Source: Annona cherimola (taxonomy: Eukaryota; Streptophyta; Magnoliopsida; Magnoliales; Annonaceae). From it: DNA of 64,000 nucleotides. Below are positions 1-10,384 of this stretch, piece after piece. The position numbers were made by a program, and so were the translations under genes. Below the pieces are notes generated by a model, which saw nothing but the letters and a program-made list of their open reading frames with translations, was not told the DNA's origin and searched no databases. The DNA is taken from positions 128,000,564-128,064,563 of the forward strand of contig CM059971.1 of assembly GCA_030490835.1 (NCBI GenBank), read 5' to 3'. The first letter of the stretch is position 1. Each line of letters opens with the position of its first letter.

Positions 1-1058
1 TGATAATTTTTACTAGGTAATCCTCTATTTTGTTTACCCAGCCCTTTTGGTATTTCTGAGTCCATGAATTTACAATTTGTGATGGCGGGATTGTAATCTT
101 GCAATCTTGCTGGTATATGGGTAAATAGACTGCTACACATTTGATCTGCATGTAGATTTCCTGGGTAGTTCCATTACAAACTTGTGTATAGTTAAAACTA
201 GCATGTTCAGTTTGGACAAGGCAGCAGCATTGTAACCTTGCCATCAATGAGGTATAAGAGACTCCTGACAGACGAAATTGTTCAGCAATTAGCTGGGCAC
301 TGTTTTGGGGCATGACAATGCTAGTTTGCGAGAGCTAGCAGGGGTTAAATTTTTTTAAAAGAAAAAAAAAATTCTCTGCATGCTGTTTGACATGAAAAAT
401 AATGATATATTGGACATCTTAGAATGAATTTGCACATATGCACTAGAAATAATATCCCAAATCTAACAATATATGGAAATCAGTGTCTAACTAACAGCGG
501 AGAGCAACAGATTGATCTATTCTGTGGACTAGGTCTTTACGTATGAGTAGAGTAGGGACTGGGAGTAAAGAGGTTGATCGCGGCATGTGATGGCTGGGCC
601 ATGAATCAGTAGGCTCTACTTTCAGAGTCTATAACCCAAAATTGTAATCCCTGGTATATGTATCAATATTTTAATGATTTTCTTAACATTTTTCACATTT
701 TGATTGTTTAGATTATGATCAAGTTATCCGCTCTGCTCATGATCAATTTCACCTGCTTATCTGACTGTGATATTGCTAGTGGCTCATCCTCCCATTTAAT
801 AGTGTGATTGTATCTTTAGACTAATTCCGCAGCTATGATAGGCATGTATACTGATTATAATATTCCCCGCTCAATAAAGTGATTGCCGTTAAAAAAAAGA
901 GGAAAACCAAATATTTTTTTAAGGAAAAAAGAACATAAGAGAAAGGAAAGGAATTATCTGCTGCCTCATTCTCGTGCACTTTTTCCAGTTCTGGCGAGTT
1001 TATTCTTCTGTTGGTACTTTTTGTTCTTAATTTCTGTGATGTCCTGTTACCTTTTCAG
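1..1058 (+). other. Intron of the receptor-like kinase gene
   Basis: AT-rich non-coding sequence ending in a pyrimidine-rich tract and AG at 1057-1058, directly before the kinase exon. I find no stretch matching the N-terminal half of a kinase domain or leucine-rich repeats, so the donor site and earlier exons lie upstream of the window. LRR-III receptor kinases usually have one intron at this place in the kinase domain, which fits. A short open frame at 883-1071 is intronic and looks accidental. Confidence 0.6.
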
Positions 1059-1720
1059 GCAAGAGAGGTGAAGACAGGAATCCGCTAGACTGGGACACCC
1101 GCCTAAGTATCGCCCTCGGAGTAGCAAGAGGCATTACGCACATTCACACTGAGAATAGTGGAAAGCTTGTTCATGGAAACATAAAGTCCTCCAACATCTT
1201 CCTAAACTCGCAGAGGTATGGCTGTGTATCTGACCTCGGCCTCAGCACTCTTATGAGCCCAGCACCGCTTCTCTCCAGGGCTGTTGGCTATCGTGCCCCT
1301 GAGGTGGTTGACACTAGAAAAGCAACACAAGCATCGGATGTGTACAGCTTTGGTGTTGTCCTTCTTGAGCTCCTCACTGGCAAGTCTCCTGTCCAGATCT
1401 CCTCTGGAGGTGAAGAGGTCCAGCATCTGGTCCGCTGGGTGCAGTCCGTGGTCCGCGAGGAATGGACAGCAGAAGTGTTTGATTTGGAACTGATGAGATA
1501 TCCCAGCATAGAGGAAGAGCTGGTGGAGATGTTGCAGATAGCAATGGCATGTGTGGTGAGGATGCCAGACCAGAGGCCAAAGATGGCCAATGTGCTGAGG
1601 ATGATTGAGGGTATCAGGCAGGTTGACCCCGAGAACTGCCCATCCTTAGTGGCTAAGTCGGAAGAATCAAGCAGCCAAACTCCCTCTGTTCAAACAGGTG
1701 AAGCTTCAGTCTCACAATGA
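1059..1720 (+). CDS. Probable inactive LRR receptor-like kinase (At4g23740-like), 3' exon, partial
   Basis: Last exon of a plasma-membrane LRR-III receptor-like kinase, encoding the C-terminal 219 residues: the kinase C-lobe and a short Ser/Gln-rich tail. The frame opens two bases into the exon (phase 1 intron) with [20 protein letters not shown]. The catalytic loop (1172 on) reads HGNIKSSN instead of HRDxKxxN, and the DFG position (1232) reads DLG. The HGN loss of the catalytic Asp is usual for this clade, annotated as probable inactive receptor kinases that act as signalling scaffolds. GYRAPEV and [19 protein letters not shown] confirm the kinase fold. The wording closely resembles Arabidopsis At4g23740 as I remember it. 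Stop TGA at 1718-1720. Ectodomain, membrane segment and N-lobe are outside the window, so ligand and role cannot be judged. Confidence 0.9.
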
Positions 1721-2149
1721 AACATTAACAGAAGGCTATCTGCCGATAGCTGGGGCCAGCAGCCATCGCATGATCCACGATGGGTATCTCGCATGTTCCT
1801 GTGATATCTTGTCACCACCGTCCCGTCAAACGCCAGCACTGATATCTTGTTGGAGCTCGAAAATGAGTGCGTTGGACTGGCGTCATGCGAATGCTGGGTG
1901 AGCCTTTATTTACTTGTAGGTTATTTTTCTCGTGTTTTGTTTATTCAACCAAAACATCTCTTAGTGGAAAGAGATTCAAGTTTTCGTTTGGAATTCCATC
2001 GGGTATAGGTAGGTGCTCCATTTGGTTGGTCTACCCTTGGCTTTGGAGCTTTGTGCCTTTGTTGTATTTTTCTAAAAGCATCTTTATTCTTTGTGGCAAA
2101 CCTGTATTAATGATGCAATGGGAATTGGAACCCTACGATGAGCCAATTC
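1721..2149 (+). other. 3' UTR and downstream DNA of the receptor kinase
   Basis: No further coding frame is credible. The first few hundred bases are probably 3' UTR; no poly(A) signal stands out clearly. The stretch ends at the target-site duplication of a SINE (2150-2168). Confidence 0.4.
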
Positions 2150-2168
2150 AGTTTTTGCAGGCGTTCTT

Positions 2169-2487
2169 TTTTTTTTTTGATTGGTACAAGTACATATCTC
2201 AACACATATCATACTTGAAGATCTGAGACATTCTTACAAATATAAGTGATACATCTTTCCTAAAGAAGTCTGGAGACACAGCTCCACGAAAGAATAAGGA
2301 AGACACAGCTTCCAAACAACCACCTGGGAGACCACCCGCTCCCACACTACATCCATCCGGGAGACCTACTTGCTCCCACGCATATATTTATCGAAATCCG
2401 CACGCCCGCGGATTCGAACTCTCGACCGACTGCGCGCACGCGTTTCTGCGCCGCAGTCGGCCACCAACCGAGCTAGCCTCGGTTGGT
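2169..2487 (-). mobile_element. tRNA-derived SINE, copy 1
   Basis: Read on the minus strand it starts with a tRNA-like head. The A box TAGCTCGGTTGG (2464-2475) matches the consensus at 11 of 12 positions, and the B box AGTTCGAATCC (2410-2420) at 10 of 11. A body without coding capacity follows, then an A-rich tail (T-run at 2167-2178 on the plus strand). It is flanked by a perfect 19-bp target duplication, AGTTTTTGCAGGCGTTCTT, at 2150-2168 and 2488-2506, as expected for LINE-assisted retroposition. The 5' end is an inverted repeat, ACCAACCGAG with CTCGGTTGGT at 2463-2487. A second copy lies at 7549-8140. I cannot match it to a named plant SINE family. Confidence 0.85.
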
Positions 2488-2506
2488 AGTTTTTGCAGGC
2501 GTTCTT

Positions 2507-3598
2507 GTGTGGCCGCACCTTGGTTTAGATGAGTAAGCTCACGTGTAAAAAGCATCAATGTCAGTCTGCCGAGTCGTTCTTACCCGCCCCAGGACGAAGC
2601 CTTCCACGACACCAACATTGCCCCCTTAGACATTTTTGGCCGGTCCTTTTGATTTTTAAAAATGCTGATTTGCAAGAATGTTTCGGCCTAGGCTCTTGAA
2701 AGTCTTTCCCGGATTCAAGACACTCAGAAGATTTACACGACCCTACATTCAGTCTGTCATCGGACAGCAAGAAAAAGGATATCCAACACTACAACGTTTG
2801 ATGAGAAGACCCTACGTTCTCCTCCTCCTTTAATCGTCCACAAGGGTAATAGAAAAATTATTAGCTTCATTGACAACCGTTTTTGGTGCAGAAGCACACG
2901 ACCACGTTGTATACAAAAGAATTGATTTATTTTTGCAAACAATAACAACGACAACGGAACAGGCTACGCTACAAGACTTAAGTTTTGGCGATCTCGCTTG
3001 CTTACAATTCTTGTTTTCACACCACCTGTCATTTGGCATGGAAAAATGAGTTGCAGTTTAGTGCTATCAATTATAAAGAAATAAAATTAGCAATATAATG
3101 ATTTTAAGGAAAAAGGGGAACAAGTTGCGAGGATGTTGGTTGCAATATGGATAACATAAATTTCCAAATATTTTCGAATGGCCACTCGCTAGATTTCCCA
3201 TACTAGTACTAGTATTTTGAGGCAGGCTTTTGATAATATCGTAACAAAGAACAATGGTTTATGAATTCAAAACCACCCTTGTGAGTGGTGGCAATACCAG
3301 AACTCACAAACTGCTTTCCTGCATCAGAAATAACATGGCAAAGGCAGCCCGCAGGAAAAAATACTTTTGCGTGATGATGACAGTCAAAGAATCAAGCCTC
3401 TTTTCAAGAACATTTTAATTTAATCCATGAAATCATTTCAATTCATCCAAAAGGCAAAACAAGAAGAGCCATCCTAACGAGACAAACAGCATCCGGTAAC
3501 CTAATCCACGAAATAGTGCATGACAATGATTGCAGGAGAGCATATGGAAGTCAGTGGTGACTACTAGGATTTAAAAAAACTTGAGTATGTTTGCAAGA
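2507..3598. other. Intergenic region between two convergent genes
   Basis: No gene recognised. It should contain the 3' UTR of the TH1-domain gene (minus strand) next to 3599. Short open frames on the minus strand (2561-3039) have no recognisable domain or supported splice sites. Confidence 0.4.
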
Positions 3599-6500
3599 CT
3601 AACCTTCCACTTCTTCAAATTGCACTTCCTTAACTAAATCAGCAGCAGCATTATATTCGAAACTGCATCATTTGACCCAAAGCATTAATCAAATTCTTTT
3701 TTATGCATGTAGAGAATATTTATAATTTTAATGGTTAATCTTCTAACTATTTTCAATGTTAAGACCATGATGATTAGCCTTAGGACTCACCACGGATCAC
3801 CAATCAAGATAATAAGCAATAATCTATTACACAAAACTGCCAGCACCACACCAAGCCATGGCCACAAACCAATGGTTGTCGCTGGTTAAGCATACAACCT
3901 TACTTGCCCGCAGAATATGTTTTGGGCATCCAAACCTTGCAAAAAGTTCACCACAAATGAAAACCATCTGTCAGACAAATCAGGTTGGTGCACTACTCGG
4001 TTATTAGGTAGGCAGTTCCTGTATGCAAGTGAACTAGCCCGATTCAAAATGTATCTTACTTTCCTAAGTTGGTGGACTTGATGAGTCAACTAGCCTGATT
4101 CCTTGCATTGAGTGAACTCGAAATGACAGGGCCAACCCTTGCAGGTTTGGATGTCTTCTGGCTACCTGATAGGCAACAAAAGGCCAACCCTCGCAGGTCT
4201 CTGTCTCCTGGCATCTATGATGGGCAGTGTTGAAGTCTCCCCGAGCCATTTGAAGGTAATCATTACTCCAATCCAGTATCATACATCCAGTAAAAAAGCA
4301 TGTCTATAGCTAACCAGTACCCTTCGCAGAGAAGGAACTTGGAAATGGTTGACAAGATGTGCAACAGAGACTCTAGATATGAGATTCTAAAAATTCTCAA
4401 CATAAGTAGGCATCTTGGTGAAGGCATACAGGGAATAATACAAATCAATAAAAGGGAATAGAAACTTTTGCAGCCTAGTGGAAGATCCATTGTATAGATA
4501 GTACAAAAAATCAAATAAGGGAAATGATTATGCAAAAGTAGAGGCATCAGGTTTTTACCTATTAGAGAAAGCAACCTCGAGCTCATACTCAGACGTGCTC
4601 TTTGTAGCATCAACTAAGACGGTGACAATCTCAGTTTTCCGAGTGCTGGCCATTAGGCAGTCATACTCACTTGGGATTATAATTGCAAAGAAGTTATCAC
4701 TCAGTTCACTTAAACATAACTTATCAACAGCAGCAAGCGCTATCCGCCTTTTCAGTGCATTAGCTTCAGGGTCCACAATATAGATGGCAAAATCCGTTAT
4801 TACTAAAATGCGCCGCTTCATCTTCCCTGAACCAGTGAACTTCAAGATCTTATCAGCAAAAAGAACTTGCCGGTCACCTGCAAAGATGAAACAAAACTCC
4901 TTGGTACACAAACTCAGAAACAAGTTGACACACTTCAGACCACAAATTGCGGGCTATATTGAAAAGTTTATGTCAGGGCATCAGATTTGCCCCTCAAAAA
5001 GTAGAAATTAGTCAAAGTCTTTAATGACAAGAATACCCATCTGATGGTGCTTAATAGGGATTCAACATGCTCACTCTTGAGGCATACCACATGACCAGAC
5101 ATTGCTGACAGGTTCACTCAATGCAAATCTCACAAGATATTCGCATTGAGACCAAAATAGGGTCACGAGTGTACCACAAAGCCCATAAAAATAGCATGGC
5201 AACTGTCATGCAAACAAAGGCATTACACACACTACATAACCAGAGTGTCAACAGGGTAACATTGCAAGATAAATGGAGAACATCACTACAAAAACCTCCA
5301 ATAATAATCATTTTCCGGAACAATTATAGACTATTAAAAACTTGACAAACCATATGGTTATAGAAATAAATTGTGAGTGATGAAGAAATTCTGTAAAGAT
5401 TTTGCTTACCATTCAATTGAACTTTAATTGACCATATTTCCTAGTATTCAATATCTAGATGACATTGATTTCAATGAATGTATAATGTGTTGCCCTTGAT
5501 GGTTTACCAACATTCACTCTCAAATCTCAATCTTAAGGTTTTGTAATTTCCAAACAATCCACCTCATCAACTGAAATTTCTTAGTAACTGGTTGAATGGA
5601 AAGGTACTACAGGTAAAGAAAACAACAGAATGCATTTTTATAGAAGCTCCTTTACATTACAATCTAATCATAGCAGTCTAGGTCCCTATCATGTCATATC
5701 AATATAAAAGAATCACTAAGCCTTCAAGGTCAATTCATACCTTGAACTACTTGGAAACATTAATGGTTTGATTGAGCTGCATGTTTACAGTTGCCTCCAT
5801 CATCAGAATGTAATTTTCTGAAATGCTTGTAACCACTCGGTGCTTCTTCTTCTTCTTCTTTTCTTTTTTCTTTTTTTTTTGAGGGAACTGAGTGCTTCTT
5901 CTAAAAATTCCATAAAGTGTTTAAACCGATAAAATGTGAATGAGATCTAACTAATAGTATTAGTCTTCTAAATGACTAATGAATGAGATCTAACTAATAG
6001 TATTAGTCTTCTAAATGACTAAAGGGCCTCTAGAAGCCTTGAGAAATAACCAGAGGCATGACTACAGAAAAAGGAAAGCAGAATTAGTGTTATCATATTG
6101 AACAGTGATCAGGAACTGCACTAATTAGGGGGTGTTTGGGAGTATACGAAATGATAGAGACTGAATGAGGAAGAGTTGTTGTGAACTGAGAAAAGAAAAA
6201 AGAAAAATATAATGGAAACACGAAAAGCAGGACGGGGAAAAATAAGATTTTTATGTCTTGGAAAACAAGAAATTGTATTAGAAATGGGAAATGATTTTAG
6301 GGAATAAGAAACATAATCTCATTCACATCCTATTCCATCCTCTCGAATGCTCAAGAACAGGAAAGGTGTAGCAAAATTGAAACAACAAGCTATTTGGTAG
6401 GGTAGTGTCACGTGATGCAATGTCTTACAGATGGTGAGAAAACAGAGTGAGGATATTGCCACATTGCCACATTGCCACATCCCCTCGTAAAAATGTGAAG

Positions 6501-7325
6501 CATTGGTGCTCTCTTTCTCTCCGAAACACAATTAAATTCAAAACGAAAGGACACGTGGGCATGTTTAGGATATTTCCTGCATGCCATGGCAACGAAACAT
6601 CACTGCATACGTTCAGCTTGATTTCGACGAAACATTTTACTTTTCGTTATTCTACCACAACTTAATTTATCAAGCGAAATCTCTCTATTCGGGAACTTAA
6701 AACCCTAAATAATATCTGGTTCCATAAATTTCCCAAAAGACGGATATTTTCTGAAAGATATGCCACAGTTCATCACGAAAGATGCAAATGGTGCCCAGAT
6801 CTGATCCGGAACAAATCTGAACTGCGATAAAGCAGATTCGGATCGTGGAAAAAGGATAGTCGGAATAAGCACAACATCAGATCGGAAAGAATCACGCAAT
6901 GGACAGCACATCTAAGTCTTCAACTCAAAAAAATCGACGAGATTTACTATAAAGGAATAGCGATATTGAAGAAATTTCAATATAATAATCATGAAGACGG
7001 AGCCTTCCGCCAAGCATGGTGATGAAGAGGACGGAATGGTTGCATTTTGGAGATGGAATGGAGAAAAAGGGAAGCGAATACCTTGCTTTTCGAGGATCTT
7101 GATAAGATAGGGATGGGCAGGAACGTCGATGTAGTCTCCTTTGTAATCCCTGTGGAGAGAGGCTTTCCTCCGGACCTTGACTCCCATAAACGGCTCCTGT
7201 TGGTCGGTGAAGGCCTCTTTCGGAGTCCGTTGCAGTCTGATTGGTCTATTATCCTCTTCATCTACATCTGCAGTCTGGATATGAACTCGCCTCTGCTGCT
7301 GCGGCGCTGCCTTGTATCTATCCAT
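3599..7325 (-). CDS. Stand-alone myosin TH1-domain protein (three exons)
   Basis: Spliced minus-strand gene: exons 7082-7325, 4559-4877 and 3599-3662. The 627 nt give 208 residues and a TAG stop at 3599-3601. Both introns have GT donors and AG acceptors, and the phases (1, then 2) join cleanly. Residues 1-70 are polar and basic. From about residue 70 the chain matches the class I unconventional myosin tail (TH1): QVLFADKILKF, RRILVITDFAIYIVDPEAN, LKRRIALAAVDKLCLSELSD, then FFAIIIPSEYD and KTEIVTVL. It ends NSFEYNAAADLVKEVQFEEV. In myosin I this domain binds acidic phospholipids and actin. Here there is no motor or IQ region, so it may be a small membrane- or actin-binding protein; that role is inferred. 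The first intron is long (about 2.2 kb) and holds a tandem duplication. A SINE lies about 220 bp upstream of the ATG. Confidence 0.82.
5938..6023. repeat. 43-bp tandem duplication in the TH1 gene intron
   Basis: A 43-bp unit beginning GAATGAGATCTAACTAATAG occurs twice head to tail (5938-5980 and 5981-6023), differing only at the last base. It is a recent local duplication inside intron 1. Confidence 0.9.
6128..6385. mobile_element. Possible degenerate MITE in the TH1 gene intron
   Basis: Starts GGGGGTGTTTGGG after TTA, like the Tourist-type elements elsewhere in the window, and has a similar A-rich body. The other end is not clear (TATTTGGTAGGG near 6390). Boundaries are uncertain. Confidence 0.3.
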
Positions 7326-7548
7326 CTCGACGCCCAGAGGAGAGAAGATGATGGACTTGGACGGCAGCCCTACTTGGGCGGTGCTGATTGCATTTGCTCA
7401 AACTCAAAGCTCGTCCTTATCCGGCCAAACGAGCAACGCTCGTCTGGTCACTGGTTGCGGAACGGGATTCCCGTTTCCAGCCGGTGAGTGTTCGAATCCG
7501 CTACGGGGATTTCGAACCAAGGTGGGGGGCATTTGCCCCTTTATACTT

Positions 7549-8140
7549 TTTTTTTTATTGGTACAATTACATATATCTCAACACATATTATACTAGATAA
7601 ATAATCTTTTGGTCAAAAAATATTTTTTTTTGTTTTTTTTTGAAAAATATTTTTATAACATGTTAATCTAGTTATATTTAATCTATAAACTAAGTTTTAC
7701 CATTTTTGAATATTTATATATATTTATTTTGGATTTTTAGATACATCCAAAATAAATATATATAAATATTCAAAAATGGTAAAACTTAGTTTATAGATTA
7801 AATATAACTAGATTAACATGTTTATAAAAATATTTTTCAAAAAAAAACGGTGATTTCCGACCGGTCGTAAAAGATCGGTCCTCATTATACTAAAGATCTG
7901 AGACATTCATACACATATAAGGGACACATATTCCCAAAGAAGTCTGGAGACACAGCTCCACGAAAGAATTAGGAAGACACAGCTTCCAACAACCACCTGG
8001 GAGACCACCCGCTCTCACACACCATCCATCCGGGAGACCACTTGCTCCCACGTATATTTTTTCCGGAAATCTGAACGCGATTCGAAACCTCCACCGACTG
8101 CCCGCACACTTTTTGCGCCACTGTCAGCGACCTCGGTTGG
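7549..8140 (-). mobile_element. tRNA-derived SINE, copy 2, interrupted by a foldback element
   Basis: Same family as the element at 2169-2487, sharing the run from the T-tract with GGTACAATTACATAT through GAGACATTC, CTGGAGACACAGCTCCACGA and the GGGAGACCACC motifs. It has its own 16-bp target duplication TTGCCCCTTTATACTT at 7533-7548 and 8141-8156. The B-box region is degenerate and the palindromic 5' end is partly missing, so this copy is older or 5' truncated. A 288-bp foldback (7596-7883) is inserted in its tail side. It sits just upstream of the TH1 gene start, in the likely promoter. Confidence 0.83.
7596..7883. mobile_element. MULE-type foldback MITE nested in a SINE
   Basis: Two long complementary arms meet near 7744. 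The insertion is proved by the duplicated ATTATACTA (7587-7595 and 7884-7892): the uninterrupted SINE copy has this site once. The 9-bp duplication points to the Mutator superfamily. The right end carries ACCGGTCGTAAAAGATCGGT, also seen in the larger element at 25692-27009. The left end has diverged (ATAATCTTTTGGTC). Confidence 0.8.
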
Positions 8141-8394
8141 TTGCCCCTTTATACTTAGAGAGGAGCTAGTAGTCTCCACTTGATATATGAAAGCTTGTTA
8201 GAATTATTTTAAGATTTGAATATAATATAAATTAAAATATAATGTAAAATATTCTCCAATCAAAAAAAAAAAAAAAAACTCGACCTTATCCTTCTCCTTT
8301 CCTTCCGTCCAAAACTTCCTTGTGCCATTGTCAGTTATTTTTATTTACTGCTTTTACTGTCCGTCCAAATTGGAGGTAGGTATCAATATCATCA

Positions 8395-8492
8395 TGTATT
8401 GTTACGTTTTTTTTTTATCTTTTTTTTTATGAAAATGTATTGTTACGTTCTTTTTTTTATCTTTTTTCTTTATGAAAATGTATTGTTACATT
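8395..8492. repeat. Short minisatellite, units of 41-43 bp
   Basis: TGTATTGTTACGTT followed by a T-run, ATCTTTTT and ATGAAAA is repeated at 8395 and 8436, with a partial third unit from 8479. Small local expansion with no known role. Confidence 0.75.
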
Positions 8493-8599
8493 CTTAAGCA
8501 TATCAAAATTAATTACTTCAAAGGTTTACTAATATTGCAAGCCTATCCCTTCGATCAGGATTTCCATTTCAGCTTTTTGTCCATGTCATGCCTTTTTTA

Positions 8600-8892
8600 T
8601 CTCAGTTATATTTGGTAAAAGATAAAACTTTTTGATAAAAAAATTTTTAAGTAAAAATTATAAAATTGATAGAAAACGATGTAATATGATATGAGTAATG
8701 ATGATGTGTAAAGAAAATAAAGTTAAAATAGATATATTAGTAACATAGACAGTTGTGTAGAAATAATTGAAAAGTAATATAATATATATGAAAATGTAAA
8801 AAAAATTTAAAAGATAAGATAATTATGATAAGTGAAAAGTTTTTTACTGAAAAATTTTGATTGACATTTTTTCAACCCAACCAAACACACCC
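8600..8892. mobile_element. Tourist-like MITE, degenerate copy
   Basis: The body matches the intact element at 15631-15921 (for example TTGATAGAAAACGATGTAAT and AAGTTAAAATAGATA). The 3' end CCAAACACACCC is intact; the 5' end is worn, so the start is approximate. Confidence 0.65.
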
Positions 8893-10141
8893 GTAAAGAC
8901 TAAAAGTTCGTTTGAGTCAATCTGGTTAATTCCCATTTGTATAAAACATGAAATTCTAATTCTATTTTCCAAATTTTTTCCGGTATAATGAAAATATCTA
9001 AGACATTCAACCAAAGCATTAGGAGTTAGGAGGGAGGGTTTGTGCAAAACAAAACCCCTTAAAAATGCAAAAGGGCAAATTAAATGCTTAGTTTTCAGTT
9101 TGGGCCAAATGATTGGAATAAAATGCTTCGCTTTCTTAGCCCGCTAATTCTGAGGGCTAATCAATGACTCTAACTATTATCAAAACAATTTTAAGTAGTT
9201 GGGTTGAGTTAGGAATGGAAAGGAAAAAAAAAAAGAGGTTTGAAAATGAGTTGTGTTGTGTCACAAAAACCTTGAGAGCTGTTTGTAACTAAACTAGCCA
9301 ATGATTGTAGGTGATAAATATGAAGATGCAAGTGATAGTAGCAACCTTACCAGTTAGCCGCTACTCATACCTTCACAAATATCAAGTGTTCTGATGCCTG
9401 AGTACATATATCTTTGTGAATAAACAACATTGGCGAATCTAGCTCTACTTGGAGAAAGACACGGGTACAATTTTTACATTTTTAAGGTTTTATTTCAAAA
9501 TACTTGATATTAAATTCTATTTAAATTATACCAATTCTAACACAATTTTAATCTCAAGACCTCCTATATTAAAGACCAACACCTTAACCACTTAAGCATC
9601 TTGGGCTATTGAATTAAATACTTATAACATTTTACATAACCCAACTTATTCAACTTAAGTTAGTTTAACTGAACGTAGCTCATTAACATCTCACTTATTA
9701 TTGGCTCAATGCTTGGTCAAACGGTCGATAGTCGAGATGCTACATCAGCAGCTACATCATCATTTGGATGATCAATTTTCTTTTTTCCTAATTATTACAG
9801 TTACCGTGTTTCGGAACTAAACTTCTTTTTCATTACATCTATCTGACAAAAGTTTACTTTAGGAGAGGAGTAACGAGACTATTGTCTCTACCCTACTTCA
9901 AATCATGTACTTTTCTACTATAACATCTTATACACAGTTATGTCACTCACTTGAATATCCAAGCAGTGACACTAACTTTATGTTTGAGAGTAATTATTTT
10001 GCAATTTTTGAGGAGTATTTATCCATCCTTATTATTACCCATGACCACCTATTATAAAGTAAAGTACAACATACTATGACATGACTTTGGCACTACCCAA
10101 ATAACTAAAATCTACCTTGTCCTTAGATAAGATTTCAGGCA
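8893..10141. other. AT-rich intergenic DNA
   Basis: No gene, RNA or bounded element recognised. Low-complexity A/T sequence with no long frames. Confidence 0.4.
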
Positions 10142-10384
10142 CTGTTTGGTAATGTGGGTAGTAAGTAATTAGGAAGGTAGTGAAGATAATATTTTTAAAA
10201 ATATGCGAATGATGTATTATGATGAGGTAAAATGTGAATAAATAGGATAGTTGTATTGAAAAATAATTAAAGTAAAAGAGTAAAAATGAAAAAAGTAGAG
10301 TAATTAGTAGTTAATATGTCAAATCATTTTTCAAAAAATGCATCAAGAGATGGAAAAGTTTGCTTTACATCCATTACCAAACAG
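10142..10384. mobile_element. Small MITE with CTGTTTGGTAATG ends
   Basis: Perfect 13-bp terminal inverted repeats: CTGTTTGGTAATG at 10142-10154 and CATTACCAAACAG at 10372-10384. The body is A-rich and non-coding. I could not identify a clear target duplication, so the superfamily is left open. Confidence 0.65.

Noticed and set aside
2401..2487. A tRNA gene suggested by A and B boxes
   Set aside because: No acceptor-stem pairing or proper tRNA spacing; it is the head of a SINE with a tail and target duplication.
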